DNA of 64,000 nt from Planctomycetaceae bacterium (lineage in GTDB: Bacteria > Planctomycetota > Planctomycetia > Pirellulales > Pirellulaceae). The notes below the pieces were generated by a model. That model was not told where the DNA came from. It saw only the letters and a program-made list of their open reading frames with translations, and searched no databases. This document shows positions 17,886-27,342 of the stretch, piece by piece (position 1 is the stretch's first letter; each line of letters starts with the position of its first letter). The stretch is taken from NCBI GenBank assembly GCA_002726515.1, contig PBTE01000199.1:38276-102275 (forward strand). Direction: 5' to 3'. Made by a program: the position numbers and the translations under genes.

Positions 17886-20345
17886 TCACCGTTTGCCCTT
17901 TGATTTTTTCTTGTTGGTTCTCTTGTTCGGATTCGAAGAACCATTCGATCCGCCACTGGCCGGCTTTTTCAAGGAATTCGTTTCACTCATTTGGTTCGTT
18001 TTCGGCACCGGCTTGGGTAGCAGCAATCGTTCTGCCACACCCCAGGCACTGGAAGCAATGATGTAGAGGCACAAGCCGGCTGCTACCCTGAAAAATATAA
18101 CTCCCATGAAGATCATCATGAACTTCATCATTTTCTGCTGCATGGCAGTTTGGTCATCCGTGGCGGGAGGCATGAACAACTTCTGATGCAACAAGAAAAA
18201 TGCAATCGTAAACAGTGGTAGAATGTTAAAAAACGGACCGAGAAATCCCGTCAGGGAACCAAGTCTCGCGAACAGCCATGGTTCCCAGTAAAAGAGCTGA
18301 TCGGGCGCCGCGAGATTGGAGCACCAATTGAGTCCCGGTATTAGTGGGGCGCCTCGCAGTCCGATGTCAACACTCAGCGCGCGGTACAGTCCAATGAAAA
18401 CTGGCAATTGGATCACCATCGGCAAGCAACCACTGAGTGGGTTGTGGTTGTGCTTCTTGAAAAGTTCTTGCTGTGCTTTTGCCTTTTTCTCCATATCGTT
18501 TTTGTATTTTTCGGCAATCTTTTTTATTTCCGGGGCAAGCTCCTGCATCTTCGCCGCCATCTGGGCCTGCTTGCGCCCTATAGGGAACATGCAACCCCGA
18601 ACAAGCACCGTGAGCATAATGATCGCCAAGCCGTAGCTGCCTGTCTCGAGAACTCCAAGTGTCGTGATCGAATAAAAAAAGTGCAACAAATAGCCCATTA
18701 ACTTCGCCACGGGTTCAAACCAGCCATAGACAATCAATTGGTCGAGTCCGTAATCAGCCAATACCCGGGGACTCTTGGGTCCGGCAAATATCAGAAATTC
18801 CTGGGTAAGTGTTTCACCCGGACCAATCAGCGCGGATTTCGTTTTTAGTTGAAAAGAGACGTTCGTTACTTTCGGTCTTTTCGAGTTAAGGGATCCCACC
18901 GGCCGGGCCACTGCCGATGCAAAAGGTAACGGACGAGCTGATGACTCCGATTCGGGGTCGGGCATCACCGTGACTGCAAAGTACTGGGTGTCGACTCCGG
19001 CGTATTTCAATTCCTCTGAATTCGTGGAAGTGATTTTTGTCAGTGGGGCACTTGGATTCTCCTCGGCATGTTTTGATATGTCCGTGCAGCCAAACAGCTG
19101 ATGGCCGTGCAGAGATCCCCACACAACGTCCCGGGCACCGGCAGATTTGAACATTTTCGGGTGCGTCTTGTAGAGATACCACCAACCTTCCGTCGGCAAA
19201 CCAGCAGGCCCATTCAGATGGTAGGCGACTTCAGTGGTCACATCGTCCAGGTTGTGAAACTCAATCTCCATGCGCAAGTGATACCCGCGGGCCTGAATGC
19301 TACCCTCTTCCTGGGGGGTGGCTTGTGTCAGCCGATAGCGGCGGACGATGCGCAGGCGTCCTTTTTGACCCAACTTTTTCAGTTCGCCCGGACCCAACGT
19401 GAGGGAGAATTCAACGACTTGTTCAGCCCCCGACTCATCAGGTCGCTTCGTAATCTCCCATGGGCGATCGAGCAACGACTCCACTGTGTTGCGGTTCTGC
19501 TGCGGGTTATTCGATGATTGGCCCGCACTCTGTAAAAGACCCAACAGGAACGATCGTTCGGCGGCCGGGTTCGGATCTTCGTCAGAGAAAATCGCTTCGG
19601 ATTTAATCAACGCCAGCCGAGGTTGTTCCAAAGTCACTTCGAAATGAGCTTCCTCGGCCTCTCCTTCTACGAAGCGTTGCACCAATAAGTGAACCGTGTC
19701 TCCGGGCTGACATGCGCCCAGCGCGTTATGGAATGATGGGACGTCAAATATTTGGCTATCATTAAATTCCTTGATCACGTCGCCCTTTTGTAATCCAGAT
19801 TCCACGCCGGATGTGAGTGTTTGGGCTCCAGCGGCGGGGGTTCCGCGGGGAACCACATTCACTTGGACTCCCGCTTCTGTGTCGAAGTCCGTCAGGGCCA
19901 ACGGACCCAAATAGCCACTGATTTTTTGTCCGAAACGCTGTCTATTTTCAGTGGTTCCCAGGTCCCGATGTTCGGAACTGTTGATTTCGACGTGGACAAT
20001 TGCAGCGCCTCGGTTGGCCGTCACGACGAGTAACTTCCAGGGGGAGTCTGGATCGGAGGAACCAAGTGCAACCATTTCTGTTGAAACATCGGGCAACGCC
20101 TCAACCGGCGTTTCTTGTTCTGCCTGTAGCGAGTTCGTCGGCTCATCTACCTGAGATTCATTTTTCCCAGAATCGTCGCTGATTACCTCAGCCAGTTTGT
20201 TGTTGACGGCAATCGAGTTCTCATCGTCCGACTCAGCGGCAATCTGTTGCTCGGGGCGTGGCGGAGCGAACACCGATTGCAGATGCATGTAACCCGTAAC
20301 GGCGGCCATGCTGAGAACGAAGAATAAGAGAAGTCGCTTTTCCAC
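17886..20345 (-). CDS. yidC: Membrane protein insertase YidC, extended periplasmic region with PDZ-like insert
   Basis: The protein has 819 residues, much longer than the ~550 of E. coli YidC. The N-terminal membrane anchor (MEKRLLLFFVLSMAAVTGYM) is followed by an acidic linker. A PDZ-like segment lies at about 155-245 (GLQKGDVIKEFNDSQI). Next come the periplasmic beta domain and the conserved insertase core near the C-terminus: YGLAIIMLTVLVRG, the EKYKND coiled coil, NPLSGCLPMVIQLPVFIGLYRAL and the last helices. The tail is rich in Lys and Arg (KKKSKGK), as expected for ribosome contact. YidC inserts and folds inner-membrane proteins. rpmH and rnpA, which often precede it, are absent here; a metallophosphoesterase gene precedes it instead. 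Confidence 0.94.
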   Translation of the reverse strand: MEKRLLLFFVLSMAAVTGYMHLQSVFAPPRPEQQIAAESDDENSIAVNNKLAEVISDDSGKNESQVDEPTNSLQAEQETPVEALPDVSTEMVALGSSDPDSPWKLLVVTANRGAAIVHVEINSSEHRDLGTTENRQRFGQKISGYLGPLALTDFDTEAGVQVNVVPRGTPAAGAQTLTSGVESGLQKGDVIKEFNDSQIFDVPSFHNALGACQPGDTVHLLVQRFVEGEAEEAHFEVTLEQPRLALIKSEAIFSDEDPNPAAERSFLLGLLQSAGQSSNNPQQNRNTVESLLDRPWEITKRPDESGAEQVVEFSLTLGPGELKKLGQKGRLRIVRRYRLTQATPQEEGSIQARGYHLRMEIEFHNLDDVTTEVAYHLNGPAGLPTEGWWYLYKTHPKMFKSAGARDVVWGSLHGHQLFGCTDISKHAEENPSAPLTKITSTNSEELKYAGVDTQYFAVTVMPDPESESSARPLPFASAVARPVGSLNSKRPKVTNVSFQLKTKSALIGPGETLTQEFLIFAGPKSPRVLADYGLDQLIVYGWFEPVAKLMGYLLHFFYSITTLGVLETGSYGLAIIMLTVLVRGCMFPIGRKQAQMAAKMQELAPEIKKIAEKYKNDMEKKAKAQQELFKKHNHNPLSGCLPMVIQLPVFIGLYRALSVDIGLRGAPLIPGLNWCSNLAAPDQLFYWEPWLFARLGSLTGFLGPFFNILPLFTIAFFLLHQKLFMPPATDDQTAMQQKMMKFMMIFMGVIFFRVAAGLCLYIIASSAWGVAERLLLPKPVPKTNQMSETNSLKKPASGGSNGSSNPNKRTNKKKSKGKR

Positions 20346-20426
20346 TACGGGTTTCCTTGCGTCTGAGAGTGATGATGTCTGGCAATCCCGACGTTGTATT
20401 CGGCTCAGCCAGTGAATCGTCTGATT

Positions 20427-21188
20427 CTACTGGCCTTCCCTCAAACGATCGCCAAGAACATTATCGAGTTCGGGAATGTCGTGAATCTTAGCCATCGTCT
20501 CTTCGAAAGGATAAGGGACTCGTCGATAAGTGACCCCGTTGTCTTCCAGAACAACATAACAGGAACGCGGGTCGCCGTCGCGGGGTTGCCCCACGCTACC
20601 TACGTTAATCAGTGCCTTCCCCTGTCCCAGTTCGTACTGGTAACTGATGTCTCCCGGCTTCAAGAAACTGCGGCTTTCAGTGAGCACGCCGGGTATATGA
20701 GTGTGTCCGACAAAACATACTCCGTGAATCAAGTTGAAGAGTTTTTCGAATTTTTGTGGGTTGTAAATGTCTTCGGGAAAGACGTACTCATTTAATGGAT
20801 TGCGCGGTGATCCATGTACGAAGAGTCGATTTTCTTCAAGGTGATTGCGGGGGAGTTCCGCCAGAAATTTCCAACGCCTGGCTGCCTCCGGACCACCATT
20901 GACACCTTCGAGTTGGTCGCGTGTCCAAAAAATTGCCCGTTCTGCTCCGCTTCGGAAACCTTCCGGATCGAACAAAGCACCCTGATCGTGATTGCCCAAA
21001 ATGCAAACATCGACTTTCATCATTTGATCGATACATTCGCGCGGATTGGGACCGTAACCGATAATGTCACCCAGGCAATAGATTTCTGAAATCTCCTGGG
21101 ATTCGATGTCGGCCAGCACTGCCTCGAGACCTTCGAGGTTGCCATGGATGTCGCTGATGATTGCTCGCTTCACGCGCTGCACTGGCAA
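20427..21188 (-). CDS. Metallophosphoesterase, YfcE/ApaH-like (copy 1)
   Basis: The protein has 253 residues with the full calcineurin-like set of metal motifs: [38 protein letters not shown] and FVGHTHIPG. These bind two divalent metals and hydrolyse phosphoesters. [10 protein letters not shown] is a typical late motif of this subfamily. Substrate is unknown. It is clearly paralogous to the next gene upstream (21296-22063), with matching motif blocks along its whole length and an almost identical C-terminus ([14 protein letters not shown]). It is followed by yidC after 81 bp on the same strand. Confidence 0.9.
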   Translation of the reverse strand: MPVQRVKRAIISDIHGNLEGLEAVLADIESQEISEIYCLGDIIGYGPNPRECIDQMMKVDVCILGNHDQGALFDPEGFRSGAERAIFWTRDQLEGVNGGPEAARRWKFLAELPRNHLEENRLFVHGSPRNPLNEYVFPEDIYNPQKFEKLFNLIHGVCFVGHTHIPGVLTESRSFLKPGDISYQYELGQGKALINVGSVGQPRDGDPRSCYVVLEDNGVTYRRVPYPFEETMAKIHDIPELDNVLGDRLREGQ

Positions 21189-21295
21189 TCAGAAAGTGAG
21201 AAGTGGACGTTCATGAGGCAGGGAGACTGCAGACGAACCTGTAGTTTATGGCCCCGCATGCAGAGGGTCAAGTGCAGATCGCCACTGCCATTGTC

Positions 21296-22063
21296 CTAGC
21301 GGCCTTCACGTAAGCGGTCACCCAACATATTGTCGAGTTCCGGAATATCGTAAATCTTTTTAATCGTTGCATCACGGTCGTAATCGACCCTGCGAAAAGT
21401 GACCTGATCATCTGTCAACACTGCGTAACAGGCACGATGATCGCCATCTCGAGGCTGACCTACGGAACCAACATTGATCATCGATTTTTCTTCGCCCAAA
21501 CTGTATTCGTAATTGCATTCCTCGGGCGAAATAAAAGCTTGTGAATCCACGAAGATTCCGGGAATGTGTGTGTGTCCTTGAAAACAGTATCGATCAAATC
21601 TTTCAAACAAATTGTCCATTTTTCGCCGGTTGTAGATGTCTTCGGGAAAGACGTATTCACTAGTCGGGTCTCGTGGAGAGCCGTGAACAAACAATAAACC
21701 CTCTTCGGAACGGGAACGTGGCATCTCTCCCAGAAAATCCCAGCGCCGATTGTTTTCCGTAGCGTTACCGCGACGAGCTTCCAGTTCTCCTCGTGTCCAA
21801 TAGATTGCTCCCAGGGCTACAGGGTTGAAACCATCCGGATCGAAGATAGCCGCCTGGTCGTGGTTCCCAAGAATGGCAACCGGGAATTCCATACATGCAT
21901 CAATACATTCGCGAGGGTTGGGACCATACCCGACCACGTCACCAAGACAATAAATCTCGGATACCTCCAGCATCTTGATATCCTGGAGAACCGCACGTAG
22001 CGCCTCCAGGTTGCCGTGGATGTCACTTATCAGCGCTCGTTTCACGCTGCCGTTTCCTTTCAC
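21296..22063 (-). CDS. Metallophosphoesterase, YfcE/ApaH-like (copy 2)
   Basis: The protein has 255 residues with the same metal-binding motifs as its neighbour: [38 protein letters not shown] and FQGHTHIPG. The two genes lie 107 bp apart and look like a tandem duplication that has since diverged, mainly in the middle region ([21 protein letters not shown] against [13 protein letters not shown] sequence). Specific substrates are unknown. It is probably the promoter-proximal gene of the run that continues into yidC and mnmE. It is divergent from tsaB. Confidence 0.9.
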   Translation of the reverse strand: MKGNGSVKRALISDIHGNLEALRAVLQDIKMLEVSEIYCLGDVVGYGPNPRECIDACMEFPVAILGNHDQAAIFDPDGFNPVALGAIYWTRGELEARRGNATENNRRWDFLGEMPRSRSEEGLLFVHGSPRDPTSEYVFPEDIYNRRKMDNLFERFDRYCFQGHTHIPGIFVDSQAFISPEECNYEYSLGEEKSMINVGSVGQPRDGDHRACYAVLTDDQVTFRRVDYDRDATIKKIYDIPELDNMLGDRLREGR

Positions 22064-22309
22064 AATCCCAACTTGGCTGACTTCGTAATAATGGTCTCGT
22101 TTGATGTCGAGACTGGCAACACATTGTATCCACGCAACTTCTCAGGTCTAATGTACCTTCGCTTCCTCTGGAGGTGCAATTAGAGATAGGCCCCTCACCG
22201 GGGCATCCAAAAAGACGCACGGCACACATCCTACGCAATGTGTGGCTGTGCTGTTATCACCTGTCTGATCCGTGGGCTTTATTATAGCGTTTCTTGGAGG
22301 TAATGCAGG

Positions 22310-22999
22310 GTGCGGTGTCTGGCGCTGGAAACATCTGCTTTTACTGGTTCGGTAGCGCTTCTCGAGTCAGGAAAGACCGTCACCGAGTTGACTCTTCCTG
22401 CTCATGAAAGAACGGCCCAATCTTTAGTTCCCGGCATCACCCGCTGCCTGAACCTTGTTGGCTGGCAAACTAGTCACCTTGACCTGATTTGCGTCACCCA
22501 GGGACCGGGTTCGTTCACAGGATTGCGTTTGGGGGTAACCACGGCCAAGGTGCTGGCATACGCCGCTGGAGCCGACCTGATCGGAGTGAATACGCTTCGA
22601 ATCATTGCAGCCCAAGCTCCCAAAGGTCACTTGCCTGTCACGTCCGTTATCGATGCCCAGCGAAACCAACTCTTTACGGCAACCTTCACTCAGAGTCGCT
22701 CGGCGCCCATGAGGTGCTCGTCCGATGTTGCCCTCGTGGATGATTTGCCGTGGACCAGGCAGCTCGATTCGAGTGTGTTGTTAACAGGTCCGGGGCTGAA
22801 GAACCTATCACCGGCAATCCCGTCTCATGTTCACGTTAGCGATTCGAAATGCTGGGATCCCAGGGCCGCGACCGTTGGCATGCTCGCTTGCCAAGACCAC
22901 GCGTCAGGAAAACGCGCAGACCTATGGCAATTTGTTCCGAACTATTTCCGCATGAGCGCCGCCGAAGAAAAAGCATCCCAAAAAGGGGATTCCAGGTAA
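22310..22999 (+). CDS. tsaB: tRNA threonylcarbamoyladenosine biosynthesis protein TsaB
   Basis: The protein has 229 residues. It starts at a GTG with GGAGG nine bases upstream. The ASKHA-type N-terminus LALETSAFTGSVALL, the HERTAQSLVPGI block and the family signature TQGPGSFTGLRLGVTTAK are all present. TsaB partners TsaD and TsaE in making t6A at tRNA position 37. An out-of-frame ATG at 22303 is not used. No tsaD or tsaE is in the window. It is convergent with hemL. Confidence 0.93.
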   Translation: MRCLALETSAFTGSVALLESGKTVTELTLPAHERTAQSLVPGITRCLNLVGWQTSHLDLICVTQGPGSFTGLRLGVTTAKVLAYAAGADLIGVNTLRIIAAQAPKGHLPVTSVIDAQRNQLFTATFTQSRSAPMRCSSDVALVDDLPWTRQLDSSVLLTGPGLKNLSPAIPSHVHVSDSKCWDPRAATVGMLACQDHASGKRADLWQFVPNYFRMSAAEEKASQKGDSR

Positions 23000-23114
23000 C
23001 TGCCTCACGTCCTTCCTTGGCCCTTCAAATTTTAAAGCCGACTCTTTCTTTCCATGGCTAAATCGCCAGGTGCCAACCCGGGTTGAAAAGCGTCCCGATC
23101 GAGGAACTGTCGGG

Positions 23115-24401
23115 CTAGGTCAGCATTGCCAAAGACTGTTGAGCCGCCTGAATGGTCTGTTCAATATGTTCATCCGTGTGAGCCGTGGAAATGAACGATG
23201 CTTCGAACTGGCTGCACGGTAAGTACACCCCGTGTTCCAACATGCCCCAAAAATACTTGGCAAAACGCTCCGTGTCACACTGGCTGGCCACCTCCCAGTC
23301 CGTAACCTTCTGTGAATTGAAGAATAACGTCAACATGCTTCCAACGCGCCCGATCGTGTGGGGCACATCCAGTTTCGTTGCAGCTTGATGGAGTCCTTCG
23401 GCCAGCTTCGATGCCAGGCGTTCCAACTTCGGGTAGGAATCACCCTGTTGCAAGGCCTCCAGCGTGGCGATTCCGGCAGCCGTGGCAATTGGATTACCGC
23501 TGAGAGTACCTGCTTGAAAAACTTTTCCTGCAGGTAGTACCTGATCCATGATTTCTTGTCGGCCGCCGTAGGCACCGATCGGCATTCCACCACCCACAAT
23601 TTTTCCGAAGGTCGTCAAGTCCGGCTGGATGCCAAACAAGGACTGCGCACCACCATAAGCAACACGAAATCCGGTCATCACTTCGTCAAGAATCATCACG
23701 GCACCATGGCGCTCTGTTTGTTGACGCACGACCTGCAAAAATTCATTCGTGGCAGGTACGCATCCCATGTTTCCGACGACCGGTTCCAAGATTACGGCAG
23801 CAATCTGTTCACCATGTTCCGAGAACGCTTGCTCGATTCCAGCGACGTCGTTGAATTTCAACACCAACGTATCTTGACTTGTACCACGTGTCACACCCGG
23901 CGAATCAGGCACACCCAGCGTGGCTGCCGAGCTGCCCGCAGCAACCAAAAGGCTGTCGACGTGACCGTGGTAGTTACCTCCAAACTTTACGATCACGTCA
24001 CGATCCGTAAATCCGCGCGCCAGTCGAATGGCACTCATCGTGGCTTCCGTACCGGAATTGACCAAGCGGACTTTTTCGACCGACTTGACTGCTCCTACAA
24101 TCAATTCCGCCAGTCGATTCTCGGCTGCTGTTGGTGCGCCGAAACTTGTACCCTTGGCGATTGCTTGCCTGATCGATTCCGTAACCCGAGAATCAGCGTG
24201 TCCGAGAATCAGCGGTCCCCAGGAACCGACATAGTCGATGTAACAATTCCCATCGACGTCGTACAAATGAGCTCCCTGCCCTCGCTCGATGACGACGGGT
24301 GTGCCACCTACCGCCCCAAAGGCACGAGCCGGGCTGTTGACACCCCCTGGCATGAGTTGCTGGGCACGCGCAAAAACAGATTTGCTGATTGAGTGATTCA
24401 T
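23115..24401 (-). CDS. hemL: Glutamate-1-semialdehyde 2,1-aminomutase HemL
   Basis: The protein has 428 residues from ATG 24401 (MNHSISKSVFARAQQLMPGGVNSPAR starts the family block), the standard length. The longer frame to 24455 only adds a non-conserved extension. Key features are VNSGTEATMSAIRLARG for PLP phosphate, DEVMTGFRV, and the Schiff-base Lys267 in FGKIVGGG. It converts glutamate-1-semialdehyde to 5-aminolevulinate in the C5 route to haem. hemB lies 123 bp upstream on the same strand, so the pair probably forms one transcript for two consecutive steps. Confidence 0.96.
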   Translation of the reverse strand: MNHSISKSVFARAQQLMPGGVNSPARAFGAVGGTPVVIERGQGAHLYDVDGNCYIDYVGSWGPLILGHADSRVTESIRQAIAKGTSFGAPTAAENRLAELIVGAVKSVEKVRLVNSGTEATMSAIRLARGFTDRDVIVKFGGNYHGHVDSLLVAAGSSAATLGVPDSPGVTRGTSQDTLVLKFNDVAGIEQAFSEHGEQIAAVILEPVVGNMGCVPATNEFLQVVRQQTERHGAVMILDEVMTGFRVAYGGAQSLFGIQPDLTTFGKIVGGGMPIGAYGGRQEIMDQVLPAGKVFQAGTLSGNPIATAAGIATLEALQQGDSYPKLERLASKLAEGLHQAATKLDVPHTIGRVGSMLTLFFNSQKVTDWEVASQCDTERFAKYFWGMLEHGVYLPCSQFEASFISTAHTDEHIEQTIQAAQQSLAMLT

Positions 24402-24524
24402 GACGATTCGCGATTCGTTACGGTTTTCTGAGTCCCAAGACGCGTTTCTTGTCACGGCGTTTAGCCAACGACATTTCTACAAGTTCCTGTGTTCGGTTTT
24501 GTGTTCGCCCGACACGCGGCAGAC

Positions 24525-25532
24525 CTATTGATCCTTCAGCCAGCGAGCAACTTGCACCGCCCAATAGGTAAAAATCATATCAGCACCGGCACGACGCATT
24601 GCCGTGAGCATCTCCAGGACGGTTGCACGCTCATCAATCCAGCCCCGCTCGGCCGCGGCCTTGACTAAACTATATTCGCCCGACACATTGTAAACGGCCA
24701 ACGGGACACCGGGAAAATTGTCGCGAACCTGGCTGAGAACATCCAAGTAAGCCAGCGCGGGCTTGACCATGATCATGTCGGCTCCCTCGCGCAAATCGAG
24801 AGCCACCTCCCGCAAGGCCTGGCCCGCGTCCACTGCCGGATCCATCTGGTATGCCCGCCGATCGCCAAACTGGGGAGCACTCTCCGCCGCTTCACGAAAT
24901 GGGCCGTAAAACGCACTGGCATACTTGGCAGCGTAGCTCAAAATAGGCAGGTGGGAAAATCCAGCTCCATCCAGAGACTGGCGAATAGCGCCGACCATGC
25001 CATCAATCATCCCGCTGGGTGCCACGATATCGGCACCCGCTTCGGCATGACTGAGCGCCTGCTTGGAGAGCAATTGCAGTGTGGCATCGTTATCAACGTC
25101 CATTCGTCCTGTGTTTTGATTGACGATACCGCAATGCCCGTGATCGGTGTATTCACAAAAACAGACGTCCGTGATCACCAGTACGTCGGGATCCGCTTTC
25201 TTGACAGCGCGAATCGCCTGCTGAATGATTCCGTTTTCGTGACACGAGTCGCTACCGGTTGGGTCTTTTTTCGCTGGAATCCCAAACAAAATGAACCCCC
25301 GAACTCCAACCTCGGCAGCTTGATGGATCACTTCACCCAACAGGTCGACGGAGATTTGGCTCTGACCGGGCATCGAGGTGATTTCCTGCCGTTCCTGGTG
25401 GCCGTGCCGTACAAAAATTGGCAGAATCAGTTGCGAGCTATCCAATCGTGTCGAGCAGGTCAGATCTCGTACCACCGGGTGATATCGTAGACGTCGCAGA
25501 CGAGTGGTCGGAAATGATGAATCGGAAAACAT
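24525..25532 (-). CDS. hemB: Porphobilinogen synthase HemB (zinc-type)
   Basis: The protein has 335 residues. It carries the zinc-binding triad of zinc-dependent enzymes, Cys124, Cys126 and Cys134 in DVCFCEYTDHGHCG, and the two active-site lysines Lys203 (AAKYASAFYGPFR) and Lys257 (MVKPALAYLD), the latter forming the Schiff base with 5-aminolevulinate. It condenses two 5-aminolevulinates to porphobilinogen, directly using the product of the adjacent hemL. The order hemB-hemL on the minus strand suggests one operon with its promoter in the 25533-25815 gap. Confidence 0.96.
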   Translation of the reverse strand: MFSDSSFPTTRLRRLRYHPVVRDLTCSTRLDSSQLILPIFVRHGHQERQEITSMPGQSQISVDLLGEVIHQAAEVGVRGFILFGIPAKKDPTGSDSCHENGIIQQAIRAVKKADPDVLVITDVCFCEYTDHGHCGIVNQNTGRMDVDNDATLQLLSKQALSHAEAGADIVAPSGMIDGMVGAIRQSLDGAGFSHLPILSYAAKYASAFYGPFREAAESAPQFGDRRAYQMDPAVDAGQALREVALDLREGADMIMVKPALAYLDVLSQVRDNFPGVPLAVYNVSGEYSLVKAAAERGWIDERATVLEMLTAMRRAGADMIFTYWAVQVARWLKDQ

Positions 25533-25673
25533 GTCTTTTGAATGGGCCGCTGATCTGGGATTGTGGGCTGCAGGACCTTAGACTGTGCAGGGTATCGTAG
25601 GGCTTGACTCAGTTACTGCACATCAAATTTCGGGCAGACGCCAAATGGGAAGTCTTTTCCATTATCCCACGTT

Positions 25674-25694
25674 CTACCGTCTACCGTCTACCGT
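25674..25694. repeat. Three tandem copies of heptamer CTACCGT
   Basis: CTACCGT is repeated three times without mismatch at 25674-25680, 25681-25687 and 25688-25694, in the divergent gap between hemB and the MmgE/PrpD gene. No coding sequence covers it. It resembles intergenic short tandem repeats of 7-bp period found dispersed in some bacterial genomes. No second copy was noticed in this window. Confidence 0.8.
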
Positions 25695-25815
25695 CCTGTC
25701 GAGCACAGTCCCCGGTCCCGATTTTCGATAGGTTCAATCCGTCCGAAAACCAACCACAACTCCTGTTATAATCCAGGCCTAGCCATTGCAAAACCGTACG
25801 TGAGGAGAGTTTATT

Positions 25816-27342
25816 TTGACAGGCCAAACAGCGGAATACGTCCCACTGGGCCGCGACACCAACCAGGCCGAAGGCATCGCCCGTTACGCCATCGAAATGG
25901 TCAATCACCGCTACCCGGGACCCAGCCGGCGGGTGCTGGACAAAGTCGAACAGTTTCATCGTGACAGCGTCGCTTGCGCCGTTTCGGCCATCGCTCTACG
26001 GGCAAATGCTCCGCTCATTTTGCGGCAGGATGCGTGGTGTTATGCCGGTAACTATCCTGACGGCGTCCCGTGTTTCGGGTCCACAACGAAAGTTCCACCT
26101 GAAAAGGCCGTCGCCGCCAACTGTTCGGCAGTGCGGGAATGGGACGCCAACGGGACCAATTTTGGCTTCAACCCGGCCATTGGAAATACTCGGGGGGAAT
26201 TCGGACACAATGACTTTTATCCGGTAGCTGTCGCCGCGGCACAGATTGCCGGATGCGATGGCAAACAGACATTGCACGCCATGGTCTGCTTGGATGAAAT
26301 TCGTGGACGTTTAGCAGAAGCTTTTGCACTTCGTGACTACAAAATTGATCACGTGGTACATGGCGCCATCGCTTCGGCAGCAGTCTACGGAGCAATGTTG
26401 GGGGCCACAGTGGATCAAATCGAATCCGCAATCGGTACGGTGGTGGCACACTACATTCCGTTCCGCGCCATTCGGCACGGAACGCAACTTTCCGATTCCA
26501 AGGGCGCTTCTGCTGCACTCAGCGCCGAAGTGGCTGTGACAGCAATGCGCCGAGCGTTACGAGGTTTTGTCGGGCCTGCAGATATCTTCCGAAACCCTCA
26601 GGCAATCTTCTGCTTGTTCGAAGCACCCGAGCAGCCGAATTCCAGCCCATTCGACTTGCGGCTTTGCACAGGCGGAGACGATTTCGCGGTGATGGACATG
26701 CACTTCAAGATCGGACTGTATGAACATCAGTCAGCGGGAGCAATCCAAGGACTGATTGATGTGCTGAGCGCAAACCCACAGTTGCTGGACAATGTTGCTG
26801 CCTTCCAGAAAATTCGGATATCCATCTACGAACCCGCTTTCGGAATCATTGGTGATCCCGCTAAGCGCAATCCTCGCACTCGTCAAAGCGCAGATCACTC
26901 CATTTTATATATCACGGCCACTGTGTTGAGAAAAGCGGTTGAAACACGGGCGACGGATTGGGAGTCGCTCATGCTTCTGCCTGAAGATTATGACGAGCGG
27001 AGTCTTTTTCACCAAACCACTCGGCAACTGATGGAAAAAATTGAAATCCTCCACGGCGGACCTGAATTCGACAAGTGTTACCCCGACGGCATTCCCACGA
27101 CTATAGAAATTGAACATGCCGCATACGGAACTTTTTCCAGTGGACTGGTAATGTATCCAGAAGGACATGCCCGAAATCAGAGTGGTCAATTGGACAAGCT
27201 GTTAGCAATCAAGTTTCGCCATCTGGCCAGCCACGGAGTACCTGATGTCGAGGCTTTACACGACAGGTTTTCCGGATGGGATCAAAAGTCCGTAGAGCAA
27301 ATACAAACCATTTATGAATTCGAGATGGTGGAGTGTGATTGA
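25816..27342 (+). CDS. MmgE/PrpD family protein (2-methylcitrate-dehydratase-like)
   Basis: The protein has 508 residues. It starts at a TTG preceded by TGAGGAGAG at good spacing. It matches the MmgE/PrpD fold: an all-helical first half (YAIEMVNHRYPGPSRR, the HNDFYPVAVAAAQIAG region, HGAIASAAVYGAMLGAT) and a second alpha/beta part. Members include 2-methylcitrate dehydratase, cis-aconitate decarboxylase and iminodisuccinate epimerase. No prpB or prpC genes are nearby, so involvement in the methylcitrate cycle is not supported by context. A TATAAT hexamer at 25767-25772 lies about 45 bp upstream without a clear -35 box. The 3' end overlaps the truB frame by about 29 bp. Confidence 0.85.
   Translation: MTGQTAEYVPLGRDTNQAEGIARYAIEMVNHRYPGPSRRVLDKVEQFHRDSVACAVSAIALRANAPLILRQDAWCYAGNYPDGVPCFGSTTKVPPEKAVAANCSAVREWDANGTNFGFNPAIGNTRGEFGHNDFYPVAVAAAQIAGCDGKQTLHAMVCLDEIRGRLAEAFALRDYKIDHVVHGAIASAAVYGAMLGATVDQIESAIGTVVAHYIPFRAIRHGTQLSDSKGASAALSAEVAVTAMRRALRGFVGPADIFRNPQAIFCLFEAPEQPNSSPFDLRLCTGGDDFAVMDMHFKIGLYEHQSAGAIQGLIDVLSANPQLLDNVAAFQKIRISIYEPAFGIIGDPAKRNPRTRQSADHSILYITATVLRKAVETRATDWESLMLLPEDYDERSLFHQTTRQLMEKIEILHGGPEFDKCYPDGIPTTIEIEHAAYGTFSSGLVMYPEGHARNQSGQLDKLLAIKFRHLASHGVPDVEALHDRFSGWDQKSVEQIQTIYEFEMVECD

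Noticed and set aside
22189..22205. GCCCC/GGGGC hairpin in the tsaB-metallophosphoesterase gap
   Set aside because: Only 5 bp of stem and no T-run on either strand; too weak to call as a terminator or operator.
23556..24392. 278-residue plus-strand open frame
   Set aside because: It is the antisense of hemL, whose PLP motifs are unmistakable; the antisense product shows no conserved pattern.
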